From Symbiodinium microadriaticum (lineage: Eukaryota; Sar; Dinophyceae; Suessiales; Symbiodiniaceae), in contig LSRX01000371.1 of the NCBI GenBank assembly GCA_001939145.1, positions 145,111 through 209,110 of the forward strand: a DNA stretch of 64,000 bases, given 5' to 3'. A model generated the notes under the pieces. It saw only the letters and a list, made by a program, of their open reading frames with translations. It had not been told where the DNA came from and ran no database searches. Of the stretch, positions 10,077 to 22,411 are shown in pieces (the first letter of the stretch is position 1; each line of letters begins with the position of its first letter). The translations under genes and the position numbers were made by a program.

Positions 10077-13000
10077 ATGATCGCTGGCGGAGCAGTGCCA
10101 AGCCTACGGGAGTTATTGTCAAGCTCAAACTCAGCGCTCCAGGCACAGCAGCTACTTGCCATGCTGCACAGATTTGCACAGGTCCTGTTTTGGCTCTTGC
10201 CGACAGGAGATGTCTGCAGCTGTCCTTGGCAACCTGTGTCCACGGCTTTGCGGTTTGCGGATCAAAGTGAGTCTGGGTACTCTCGGGTCCGGAGGTTGTG
10301 GTATGGCAAAGCCGCAGCCAGATGTCTCTGTACGCATGTCGAGCCCAGGTCACGAGAGCCCCGAAAATCAAGACAAACTTGCGGAGGTGCACTTCAGCTT
10401 CGCGATTTCGGGGTGCATGTGTTTTCGTTGCACCTGCTACGGCTTCCTAGTGTCCTTGCAGTGAAGCATCGCTTACCGGTGACGCAGGGTCTTGTCCGAC
10501 ACGTTACACGCGGATAAGCGTCTCCTCAAGGACGCGAGAGCGAAAAGAGATGAAGTGGGAGTTGCAACAGCGCGCACCAAACGGCATTATTGTTGATACT
10601 TTGGGCACGTACGAGACCGTAAAAGAGGGGTCAGACAGAAACAGAAGGCCTCCATTGCTGACGAGACGCTCGCAGCCATTCGCGGTTTCGCATTGTGCCA
10701 CATGCCCGGTGATGCCGAGCAGCAGCTATCAGTCCCAAGGTAAGGACTCAGGATGCCGTCCCGTCTATGCATGCATTGCATGCATGCGCTCGAACACGGG
10801 GCGTCCTGGTTCCATTCGCACACAGTTGTCGCCGCACACTGTTCTGCACCTCATGGAATTTTTCCCATCCAAGCAGACCGCCCGCTTTTCAGACTTGCCT
10901 CTCGCATGCAGGCGGGCATTTTCGGGAAGCTGGTGGACTTGCTCTCCAGTGGCGCAGCTTCCCTTGTGAAGACCGAGCTCTTGGCAGTCGATCACCGGAG
11001 AATTCGCCCAGGCCACACCGGCGCAGGAAGCGGCCTACGCCATCTGGAACCTCACAGTTGGCCACGAGAAGAACAGCGCCGGCTCCTTACATTGATCTGG
11101 GATTCCTGCAGTCACCTACAGCCGCAGCATATCTTCTTAATTATCGGTAAGTGGTCATGAAGGCTATACATATCCTTTCGCGTGCTCAGGATGCAATCGC
11201 CCGCATGGGTGCAGTGCCAAAGCTTGCAGAGCTCCTGAAGAACACTTCCGACATCGCACAAGAAAATGCGGCAGGCAGAGCCTGGGAAGAGTCATAGCTG
11301 GTGGCCGGTGGCCCTATCAGGTATTGCTAGTTACAGTCGTGTTTGTCAGCGAGTTTTTGTTTGCTGGTGGCGTAGCTTCTGCTGCTGGTGGGTCTGTTGT
11401 CGGGTGGTCTGGTAGTCTCGGACATCAGGTTCAGACAGGGTAGTTGGCACAGGTGCCTTGATGCACATCACGATGTCAACAGAAGCTCGCGCTGCTAGAG
11501 CCTTAGCAGCTCTCTTTCTGTCTCTGTGCATTTGAAGCACTAACGACGGAGCATTGGTGCAGGCGATTAGCAAATGCAATGCCATCCCAAAGCTGTGCGA
11601 GCTTCTTCAACCCAGCTATGAGCCGGAGGCAGCGTCATGTTCCAAGCGACGATGAAGGAGCATAAGCCTCATGTCTGTTTGCAGGTAAGTACTCAAGCTG
11701 CTGGTGCCCTGCTGAACCTCGCAAGCGATTGTACTGAGTATGCCAAGGCCTGGATCTCTTGACTATCTTTGACACTGCCTATCACCGGCTCGTGTGCGAC
11801 AGGAGATTGTGTCAAACGACGCGATTGGCCCGTTGATCAACTTGGTCAAGGCAGGTGTAAGTTGTTGAGCTATGTGTAGAGCAAGACTGGAAGTATGTTC
11901 TTTGACCCGTCGAGGATGGTCCAGACCTGGCGCGGGAGTATGCCGCAGGGGCGCTGATGAACCTCATGCGTGGGGACAGGTGTTTGCAGGTAGCTGTTTG
12001 CCTCTGAAGCCCAATTCCGTCCCAGACTGCGGCATGTAGTTCTCGCGGAAAGAGGAGATGGAGGTGGCCACTGCGGCCGCGAAGCTCAGCGCCATCCCTG
12101 TCCTTGCCGGTTTGTTGTCCCGATCTTCGGGCCACTCGGAGGAGCGAGAGCGGAGCTGCGGATTTCTGTGAACTTCCTGCCATGCAGTGGAAGAGGCCCT
12201 GGGAGCTTTGGCGAACTTGGCGAGTGGGAGCGCAGATCGCCAAATCCAGATCTACAAGGCAGTGAGTGGTAGGTGAGTGGCTGGAACTGGGCCTCGACCC
12301 GGCATTTGGCGGAAGATCTTTCGACACCTGCATGTGAGCCAGGCACAGGTGACCCGCAAAACGGTCTCACTACTCAGTGATCCTGACATTGACGTACGGC
12401 GAAGTGTGGGGGCCTCTTGCTGGTTGCAAACACAGCGCCGAAGTTAACTTCCCGTGCGAGGCCGCCGCCCTTCTCATGAACCTGGCCCCACATGGCAAGA
12501 TCAAGGTCTGCCACATTCGCTGAACCTGCAGCGTGTCGTGCAGCGCAGCATCAGGAGCGAATCGTGGAAGCTGGCGCGCTGAAGCCGCTGGCGAAGGCTT
12601 TAAAAGACGACGATGAAATCTTGAAGGACTCCGTGCAGAACAGTTGTCTCGAACCACTCATGCAATGCAAAGCGTAAATATGAATCAATCGTCATGCCGC
12701 ATGCCGGCGTCGCATCTTCCTTCTGTTCCCACCAGTAAACTTTGGGCCTGGACTTCGGATTTTGCCAAAGTTAGATTTCTGACGAAGATGGGCTTCACTA
12801 AGAGAAGGCTGCAGCAAGCTCACAGCTTGCATTGCCTCCGGCTGTGCTTCTGCGAGCTGCACACGGGGTGTCCACGGGCCACATGGCTTCGAAGCCGCGT
12901 GCTTGACACGAACCCTGTGCGATTTGCTATGGCCCGCCTGTACCTTGCGGGCTGGCACCCTTCGCACCTTCCAGCCGACAGGCATGTTGGCTAAGTTCTG

Positions 13001-14700
13001 GCTAGCCTGCATGGCTCTATCTGAAGGTATGCAGTCAGCCATCCTTCAGATTTGCGCAGCACATGTGAACACCGCATGCCTTTGCAGGTACGCCTTTGCA
13101 CATGGGTTGGAACGTCTTTGAAAGTTTGTCGGCCTGCATCCCAGGCCTTTTATCTGCTTTTTGTTTCTGTCCAGGAACGGGCTGCCGGTGCGCTGGCGAA
13201 TCTCTTCAACGACCACAGCGCAAACGTGCATCAGGGCTTCCAGCAGGCGCCCACGTCTCACCGTCTCACTGTGTACCAAAGCCAGGTTTTGCTAGCTCAT
13301 ACAAAGCTGCATGCTGCGTGGCCACTACGCTTGGAAGCTGCGGGCCCTGCTGCGGTTCGGAAGTCCTGTCAGGCGAGTGAGATGATCCCGTCCCTCGTGG
13401 CATTGATCCAAGAAGCTGGTCTCTCCGAAGACGCCAAGCGTCAGGCTGCTCATGCGCTTGCGATGCTGGCTGCGGAGGACAGGCTGTTGCACAGCTTGTC
13501 TTCCATTACGTAACAGTGACATTTTTCATCTTCCGGTTGCCTCAGGATGGACCATGTGATGCAGTCTGGCAAGCAAAAGCTGGTCCTCCACTTATTGCAC
13601 TTCTTAAGGCGTGGATCTGTGCGGATTTCGGAGTCCTCAGCCTGCTTTACCAATGCCGCATGGCCCTGCAAGCTGTAGCTTGGTCCTGTTGCCAGGACAT
13701 GATTGGAGAGGCTGCCTTGGGCATCATGCGTGGGGCCCGGCTGAGATTCGCCTCCCCACCCGGTCCCCTCGTCCTGATCGGAATCTCTCCAGGAACTTGT
13801 CCTGGAGATGGCCGGAAGTGAAGGCAGAGTTGGCAAAAGCTGGAACCCTGGAGTACCTGATGGACATGCTGAGGCAGGGACAGTGTGAGTTCATGCAAGC
13901 AGGCTGTCCCAAAGCATCTCATACATTCTCATACCTCATACTTGTAGCACCTCGATGCAGTTTGCCCTGTCCTTTCAGTTTTACAAGCAGCGCACTTGGG
14001 GGCAGGCTTGGAGACGCGATGGCCAAAGAGTGACCGATTGCTTGTTGAAGCTTCAGTATCGCATGCGGCGCCTCTGGCATGGTAAGAGGATGTGACATGA
14101 GACTGCTTGGAGGTACGCAGCGGGTGCTTTGATGAACATGACAGCAGGTTCACCTGACAGCGCTGAGAAGGTGACGCCGGCGGCGTGCACCTCAGAGAGA
14201 CGGCAGAATGTAGCACATGCCGGCACGGCTTCGTTTCTGGGAGGTCAAGGATTTAGCAGAACTTTTGAAGGCCGATGCCATTCAAGTCGGGATCTCAATT
14301 ACAAGTTATGCCGCTATGTTTAGCAGCTCGGTGGTATGCAACAGCCCCGAATTGCATATAATAAGCGTTACTCACCTACGCAGGCAGCAGAGTGGGCCGC
14401 AGGTGCTCTGGCAAACATAATCAGCCAGCGGCTCAGCACATTCTTGGACTTTGAGAAGCAGCTGCCACGGCCAGGGCATGTTTCTTACAGCGAGCGGTGC
14501 CTTCAGGATCAGGGCCTGCAGCGCAGGAAACAGCAGTTGCACAGGCTCGTTTGTGGCATGTGATTCCATTGTGGCGGCTGCTGATGTTGCACTCGTAGCT
14601 GGGATTCGTGGTCAGGGAGCAGCAACTTCTTTGGCAGCCTTGCTGCCCAAGGTCTTGCACTTACGCCAGAACAAGACGATGCGGCAGTCTGCAGCAGTCG
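10077..14700 (+). CDS. Armadillo-repeat protein gene, many small exons
   Basis: At least fifteen short coding patches translate into armadillo-repeat helices such as AGGAVPSLRELLSS (exon 10077-10181), AAYAIWNLTVGHEKN (about 11033), ARMGAVPKLAELLKN (from 11190), AAGALLNLASDCTEYAK (11695-11748), EIVSNDAIGPLINLVKAG (11803-11854), EYAAGALMNLMRGD (11925-11989), KEEMEVATAAAKLSAIPVLA (12040-12109), VEEALGALANLASGSADRQ (12188-12261), AAALLMNLAPHGKIK (about 12461-12508), RIVEAGALKPLAKALKD, ERAAGALANLFND (about 13176), MIPSLVALIQEAG (about 13382), YAAGALMNMTAG (about 14115) and AAEWAAGALANIIS (about 14384). The four exons from 11803 to 12261 join in a consistent phase across GT-AG introns of 70, 50 and 78 bases. 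Armadillo repeats form superhelical protein-binding surfaces; the partner cannot be told. The reading frame is unclear near 10990 and 11280. Both ends of the gene are uncertain. Confidence 0.75.
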
Positions 14701-17700
14701 AGAAAGCTTTATTTCACAGCGAATTCCATTTCCGTTTGATACATTGCTGCGCAACTGCGCAGAAGTTCATGTGCTGACAACGACAGGTCGCCGTTTGTAC
14801 GTCTGAAAGCATCCTATGTCGTATAGTGCAAAACGCAAGGTGGCTGATCGAGTCGTGACAGAACCTCCTTGTTGTAGCTGCCTGTTTGGTGAACCGGTAA
14901 GGAAAGGATCGATTCGAGCCCGAGGGAGGGCAGCATATCCGGGCAACCTGCCGACACTCCCACTCCATCTCCCCCCCACTGTCTTTGTAGCACGGGATTT
15001 CCCAGAAAGGAACATGAACATGGCACGCAAGCACCTATGCGCGCACATACATGCGAGTGCATGCATGATGCTCGCATGTCTGCAGACATGTATAGACACG
15101 TGTTATGGCGCAACATGCCTGGGTGTTTTGCGCATCGTCATAAAGGGTGCATCATCTTATCAAGCCTTAGGTTTCTGTTGTGAGACACCGCCGCATCTGC
15201 GCACGCACTCGTGTTTCCGGAAGTGCCTGCAACGTGTTTGCTTCATGCACCTGCTGATGGGTGATTGGCTTGTCAAGTTTGAACATCTGAGCCATGGTCG
15301 AGAAATGCCGCTGCGTGGTGTATAAAGCATGATGAATGAGTCTGCATGCATCCGTGTGGGCAGGCATGCTTTTGTTTGTTGGAAGCAGTCAAAGATTCAG
15401 CTTGTCCGAGTGTGAGTGGAACAAAAGAGTTAGTATATACTTCAGCGTGTGCAGCAAATCCGGCACTGTGGCCTATCTGCTGCGTGCTTCTTGAAGCCAC
15501 AGACATTGGGTTTCGGATGGTTTCGCTAATTCTGATGCGTGTTTTTCCTTGCCGGCATTAACGTGCATTCTCACCAGCTGATGTGAGATAACCCCAACAC
15601 TAGTAGCCCTCCTGGTCGCACAGTTGCGGCCTTGCGTTCTGATTCGCATACTAACATTCAGCGCCGGGCATGCACATGACATGTTTTCATGGAGGCCAGA
15701 TGCCATAGTGAGGTCACTGCCAACGGCATGTCACTTGTCGTCCTGGCTTTGACATCGCTTGCAGAGACGCAAGCAGCTTCAGTGCCCGGCTCGTTTGTTC
15801 GTGTAGATTGCGCACGAGCATCAATTTCAGAGGTCGCTCACTACTTGGCAAATGAGGTGACACGAGCACTGGGAGCGAAGGAGAAAGCAAAACTCCGTGA
15901 CTTCAGGGACCCGGCTGTGTCTGTGCTTACATGAAGGCAGCTGTTTGGCGCTCCTCAGCTTTTCGTCATGCCGTCGTCAGGATAGCAGCAATCCAGACTT
16001 GCAAGACTACACGAAGGCAGCTCGAGAACAGATGCGAGGAGATGTTGTGGAATGTGTGGAATCCAGACTGGCCAGGCACTCGTGGACAAGCTTGGCCCAG
16101 GCTTTTCTATCTGAGAGGCTGTCCGACCTCGGCAATGGTGCTCCCCGAAGAGAGGATGTCGCTGTGCCGTATGTGGCGCTGAAACTCAGTGTAGCTCCCA
16201 AGCGTCCGGCTGTGAGAATTTGCCATGAATAGTCATGGCATGCCGCGAAGCGAAGCTCCGCAGCACAGCTGCCGTCAAAGCGCAGCGAGGACCAAGGCAG
16301 TGGCCCGATGATCCGATGAAGCCAACGCGGCTTTCGGCTTTTAATCAGCCAGAAGACCCGGACGACGCATGGCACTGCTTGGCTGCTGCGGAAGAAGGGC
16401 CGTCGATGTGGGCTCGATGTAGGCTTGGAAGTCGGTCTTCCCAGGCATGAGGGTGGCATGTGCCCTGTTGCCTCCTTCAGAGTGAGCCCCTTCCTCAGCT
16501 TCCTGGCGATTTCAAGGCCAAGAAAGTCTAGTTGGCTTGGCAAACCCCGGCTCAGGTTGTGCTCGCCGAGGGTACAGTTGGCAGGCCAAGGCCGCTGCCG
16601 TTGATTCGAAACCCTTCCGAGGATGTTCTGAAGACCCTGAAGGTTGTGTTCGTCTGACATGCTTGTGGGTAACGGCTGCTTGCTCCTTGAAATCGGGAGG
16701 ATCCTTCCCCGCTGGCCGAACGGACGACTGAGATTGGAGGTTGTGAGGCGTCCCTTGACTGCGCCGGTTCAAAGCAAGATGTGGCGGTCAGAGTGTATGT
16801 TTTTTGCTTGCAGACAGCCTGAGGTTACGGCTGCTGGCTTGCGGCCTTCTTAACGGCTGTTGCTGACTTGTTTGTTCTTAACTTCAGAAAGCATCGCAAG
16901 ACGTACTGTTCTTCTACATGCATGCTGCTGTCATGGTCCACGGTGCTGCCCAAGGTCCCGTTGTCCTGGGCTTTCTTTTTCCACGTGTCACGGCCCTTTT
17001 CTCAGCCTGCAGCTGTTACAGTGTCCACTGACTTGTGTCGTGCTTACCAGCCGAGGTCCATTTTGCGAACCAGCCGTCTATGCCATTCTCCCTGAGCGAG
17101 CACCCAGAGGCTGCCTCGCCTTCCTGTGGACCACGTGGTGCTCTGAAAAAGGACCACGAAGGGAAGGATGCCTTGCCCCTCCCTTGCCTTTGCTGCCCAT
17201 TTCTCTTAAATGGGTGTGGCAAAGGGAAGCTCCAAATGCTGCACGGTACGGTGCTCGCGTCTGCTCCAGGCAGACGATGTGCGTGCCATCCTCGCGGAGA
17301 AGGTATCGCTTACGGTTTTGAGCCGTTGCAGCGTGACGTCGATGGCTGTTGGGGAATGTTTGCTTTCTACAGCAGGTGGGTGAGAACTTCGTCCTGCGAA
17401 CCGTGCAGCGAAACCAGCCAATAAGCTGCCGGCACCCTGGCTATGTGCATGAAGTACATGGGCCTCGCACCTGCTGAAGGCCGTTTCCTCTCCCACTGCG
17501 ACCTGCTGTGTGCAAAGCCTGATGACATGGCAGCAGCACTAGCCTCCGCGCGGCGGCGGCCCCGGCGAAGCCCTGACCATGCAGCTGTCAAGCCATTTTC
17601 CATAGGCAGGCAGCAGTCATCGAGAAAAGCAGTGTTGGCAGGCGTTTCGAGGAAACCAAGTCGACGGCTGACTCGGAAGAACTAGGCAAGACTGCATTCC

Positions 17701-20700
17701 AAGCATATTGAACTGCCCAGTGTACAGTGGCAGGAAGGTGCATTTAAATTCAACTCATGTCCAGTTTTGCTGTGTACAGGTCCTTCGGCTACCACTCCTC
17801 GAGTTCTTGACTTGAAACCATTCGTTGTTCGGCGAACAGAGTAGCGAACTTCACATGACGGTCGAGTGTGTACTACACCTTCGCTGCCCGGAACAAGTTA
17901 AACTTGCTCCGGCTCAGCATAGTCCTAAAACTCATCCGATTTGTAGCGTTGGATTTTCTTGCGTCATGCTGAGCAGGCGCAGTCCCCAGTATCGGCATGC
18001 CAAAGTTGCTGTCACGATCCCGGTGCGAAAGCAGCATGGGAAAGTGCTTTGTGTCTGAGGGCAGTAACTCGGTGTCTCCAGAGGCTGCAAGGATTGCTTG
18101 CGCATGTGTGTCGTTTGTGCGGCGTTGTGCGCGAGCTGGCTGCGAAGCGGATGAATGCATTGTAGTAAGTACCAAGACAAGATAGGGACTCTTGCAAGTT
18201 CGGTTTCATGAGACTTGAATCGATAACTTGTGCCTTTGCCGCCCTCTTTAATTCCACAACACATGGATGGACGACACTGTTGGTAATCACGACAACACGT
18301 GGGCCGGGAGTCGACATGTCAAGAAAAGTGCCCGAAGAGACAACATGTGCAGAACAGGCGAGGTGACATTTTGCAGCATGAATTAAAGCAACAGCTCGGA
18401 CATCGTGAAGAAATGCCTGCTTTGAGCGAGTGTGTGAGTCGAAGAAACAGCCCACATGCTATTCTACACTTCTACAACTCTGGAACTTGCAAGGGTTTGG
18501 TCGGAAAGAGCTAGAATGCTGATGGTGACTTTCGACCTGGGTTGAGCGAAACCCAGGCAGCAGTTTGCATGTCTCGTTGGCCGTGGAGTCCGCTCTTGCG
18601 CCACAAACAGGGCTTGATGGCCTGGTGGCTGACGGTCAGCGACTACGGTGGGCCTCATAAGTCTTACAGGGTAATGCCGGCTTTCTGAGGCCAGCGCAAC
18701 ACTGCTACAGGCGGTGGGAAACCTAGCTGCAGCTGGCTGAGGCAAGTTTGCCAGCGCGAGTGTCTTGGTTTGTAGGTGGCAGCGCAAAGCTCGTGGCAGA
18801 TTTGGGGGACGGAGGTCTCTTGTGTGAGATTGCGCCATTGAGAAATGCGAACAGCGAGTCACAACAGTCCGGCCTCGTACGCAACTGCCAGGTCTTTGCT
18901 GAATTTCTGGAATCGGCCGGCTGCGAACAGTGCAGCTACTTGCTTTCAGAGCCCACCCGGCAGGTGCGGTGTTTTGCTGGAGTTCACAGGAAGGCTTTCT
19001 AGATTCGCACAGGCACGCTTCGAAGTGTCCAGCAATATCTTTGGATGTGCGGACATCGACGTGCTGCTTCCATCGATTCATTGGCTCTACCAGGCAGGCG
19101 GCCGCGACGTGGCTTTCTCAGATGTGTTTGTTCGCTGCAGAGGCTGCACGGCAGCGTAATGGTGGCATCCCTCCCGGCCTGCTCGTGGACCCGCGCTTGG
19201 CAACACAAATTCAGCAGCCGTTGGAAGTGTGAGTGGATCCGGAGTATACGAGGATGGAGGAGCGAATGTCGGCAGAGCTTGGAGCTCGGCCCTTCTAGGC
19301 CTCAGACGACCGCGATAGCATCGCATGTCGTGAACTCTTTCGCGAGATGCCGGTGCGATCCAATGCGAATACGTGCTGAGGCAACGGCCAGATGGATTGC
19401 CAGCTTCGGCGATGCCTTTGGCCGGCGAGTGTCCAGGAAAAGACGGAAAACGATACGTCTCGCGTTTGTCGTAGGATCATAGGTATGGGGTGCAAGTGCA
19501 TTCTAGATTCTAGCAATTCGTAAACGTGTACAACAAAACCTTTGCGCGGCTGCCAGGAACGACAGCCATGCATCATGCGTTGTTTGTGCCGGCGCGGACG
19601 CGTCGGAGGCCGGTCACGGACGCTCAGCAAAGGCCCTGCAATTAGATTTTCGCCCATGCAGTTGCTTTTCTGTCGAGGCTGCGGGGGGCTTGGAAACACC
19701 AACAGCCACACTGCCTTATTCAGCTTCATCGTGTGAACCAGCGAGCTGGTGGCATGCATTCGTGATAGTTGTGTATATGTAACGAATTATTAGGAACATC
19801 GCAGCAGTCAGAAAGTTGAGGTGGTTGTGGTAGCTGTGCCTTGGTTGCGTTTATTGATCAATTCCGTCCCAGTAGAATCAGCCATGACAGCGTGCAGCAT
19901 GCAGTACATCCTGAACATGAGCACATAATGGCAATGGTCATGCAACCGGTCTCCACACAGAGGAATATGTAATGCGACCAGGGAACTTGTTTTGCTGTTC
20001 CTGTCTGCAGCTGACACATGCGCCCCAGAAGCTGCGAAACGCCTGAACGGAATGTCGGACGATTGTACAAGCTATGCAGGTGGAGCCATCTGCGTCAAAC
20101 TTCAAGCTGCTCGATGCTGAGGTTGCGATTGGTAATGACTGCAGGATGCCAAATAGGATATGACGCTAGGTCTGCAGTCGTTGATGCAAACAAGTCAGCA
20201 CCAACTAGCTCCGGACGGTGGCCAAAGCATGGGGAATGCGGCTTGCGGCATCATGCAGCATTTGGTAGCCCAGGCTGCTACAGCATGCTGTAGAACACGG
20301 CTGGAATGCCAGAGCCTATCAAAGTTTGAGACGCGTGACAGACGGAGCCTGCAGTTGGCTTTGCGGTTGCAACATGCTTACAGGAGGAGGGTTTCCTGCC
20401 CCTCGAGGCTGGGTGGAAGAAAATGAGACATAGAAAGCAAGTCTGTTGACCTCTGTTGAGCTTCTTGCGATGCGGAAACGGTGGCACGCATGCTTCCCGG
20501 AGGCCGCTTTAAGTGACGTGGCCGGCCATGCGCAATTGGCGGCTGATGCCTCGATTGTTTTTCTCGTGCACTGTCACAGTTCGGGATCCACGTCGTAAGG
20601 TTAGCAAAGACTTTTCGATCGATGAGATTGCTACGTGCGCTGCCCAGCGACCCGATTTTCTCATTGTGTACTCGACGGCGGCACTTGAAGTTTGCAGAGG

Positions 20701-20936
20701 CTGCTATGGAAGGATGGGGATCATCGTGACAAGCAGCCTGTAGAGGCAAGTATGTCCATGACGCCAGACACAGTGACTGCTAAGCCTTTTGCTGGCTCTT
20801 GCAAGCCAAGTTACCGGCCTAGGTCATCACACTTTCGCGTGTTGCTGCATCCTCGGCATAGGTCACACCTGTTCGCAGTAACATGGCCTTGGCCGCATGT
20901 GTCGCAAGGTAGCTGAAGCAAAGGCCGCTTTTCCAG
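14701..20936. other. Unassigned region with coding-like pieces
   Basis: Plausible coding patches occur at 15689-15934, 15983-16130 (includes DYTKAAREQMRGDVVE), 18748-19002 and 20500-20740, but I recognise no family and cannot chain them. They may include upstream exons of the FkbM-like gene that follows. Long minus-strand open frames here (for example 16007-16660) look like shadows. No repeat array or RNA gene is visible. Confidence 0.35.
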
Positions 20937-21716
20937 GCTGGTAGGCTTCTCTTCCCCGTGCACGAAGCAGCTGAAAGCAACATGGGTTTCGTCAAAGGCC
21001 TGGGGCGCGATGCTGACAAAATTTATTTGCTCAAACTGGACATCGAAGGGTCGGAGCCAGCAGTTCTCAGGCAAGGCTCTGCTGTACGACGTTTACAGTT
21101 GTTCCTTCTGCTGGCGCTCTGAAGCTGCAGGTCCTTGGCGGCGGGGGATCCGCCAGTCAAGTTTGTGAGCGTGGTGCCGAGAAATCGACGGGTGCGGCAT
21201 GCCAGTGCTTTTTGATTCCGTAGAGAACGGCAGCCTTCAGTCGTGAAGGCTTCGAATATGCGTCCAATGTCTGGAAGGATAAGCTGCCTCATGTGATCGA
21301 GGAGCGGTTCAACTACTGTATGCTTGCACCGCACCATGCCCGGCACCCACTCTTCTGCAGGATCTGTTTCGCGCCAAATACTTCTGCTTTTTGATCACGT
21401 CCGAGCATCTCTTCCCGGTCGCGGCTTCAGACAAGCACATGTTGATGCAGCATGAGGTGACCAGGCCAGTCTCACTACCTACAGACAGGTTTCCGGTCCA
21501 TTTTGGAGCAATGCTTTTGAAATTCCGATGTGGCGTTGCTGGCATGTCGTCGGCATAGGTGTGGTGCGGACACAGAAGCATGGACCATATGCCGAACTCT
21601 GTCCCATGCTTTGCTCGGTCTTGCTGCCAGGAGCAACTTTTTCTGTGGTCGAGATGGTGATCCAGATCTGGAGGACCACCTGCGACTGCCAAAGAGCCAA
21701 GAAAGCTTGAAGGGCT
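20937..21716 (+). CDS. FkbM-type methyltransferase-like gene (exons near its 3' part)
   Basis: Exon 20937-21070 follows a TTTTCCAG acceptor and encodes YLLKLDIEGSEPAVL (the LDIEGSE part at 21036-21056). This is the hallmark strand of FkbM-family SAM-dependent methyltransferases, in which an acidic D-x-E-G-x-E segment ends the Rossmann core. Its donor appears to be GCAAGG, a GC-type splice site. A second exon, 21361-21456 (CTGCAG acceptor, GTGACC donor, exactly 32 codons), encodes DLFRAKYFCFLITSEHLFPV, like the C-terminal part of such proteins. A further coding patch near 21631-21710 reads SNFFCGRDGDPDLEDHL. The upstream SAM-binding glycine motif was not found. The substrate is unknown. The family call rests mainly on one motif. 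Confidence 0.5.
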
Positions 21717-22411
21717 GTCCTGGCAGGTGTTGGTGCAATTGCATTCGGGGGCGGTTGGATTGTGGCCTCGCATGCTTCAACCTCAACGGTGCTTTGTTTT
21801 GCGCGTGGTTGCAGAGTTTTGGCTTAAGGCCCGGAATGTATTTGGCGGGTTTTGCTGGTCGCGACCAGCATACATCGGGCCTGCTCGAGGCAGGACGGGC
21901 AGCTTTTACCGACACGGCAGTTGCGATTCGATGTGGACACGGGTTTGTGCCTCTTGCTTGGCTACCAAGCTCGGCCTCAAGGGAGCCGGGGTTCGGCTTC
22001 CGGGTCTGCAATGGGACCTGAGCAAGAAGTGCAGTCCCCCTATCACGTGTAGTGAACCAGTACAGACGCGGCCATGCGGGCAAGTAGAGGCCGCGCTCCG
22101 CGAACTGTCCCTTCTGGGCTTCAGCGGCTGAGCTGGCTCGGGCGGGAGGGACTTGTTAGAAGCCTGGCTAATTTCAGAGCTCGGCTCGGGTCGATGATGT
22201 CAGCCTACTGGTTCTACTACTTTGGCTTTGCCATGCCTTTCATGTGGAGAAATCGATTGCGTGGCGGGCTGAGGACTCAGAACAGAGCCACCCGATGCTT
22301 GATTCCAAACACTACGAGTAGGCAAACACGTCACTGCAGGTACCACACATCAGGCACACAATGGTACCAAGGGGTGCTTTGTAGCAGTGGAGGGTTGCCC
22401 GTGTGAGCACC
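21717..22411. other. Gap between FkbM-like and RCC1-like genes
   Basis: Contains open stretches (21727-22131, 22074-22406) without a recognised domain, including a hydrophobic patch with several Tyr and Phe near 22200. A TTTGTAG acceptor-like site at about 22377-22383 lies 28 bases before the next start codon and could serve spliced-leader addition. Confidence 0.3.
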
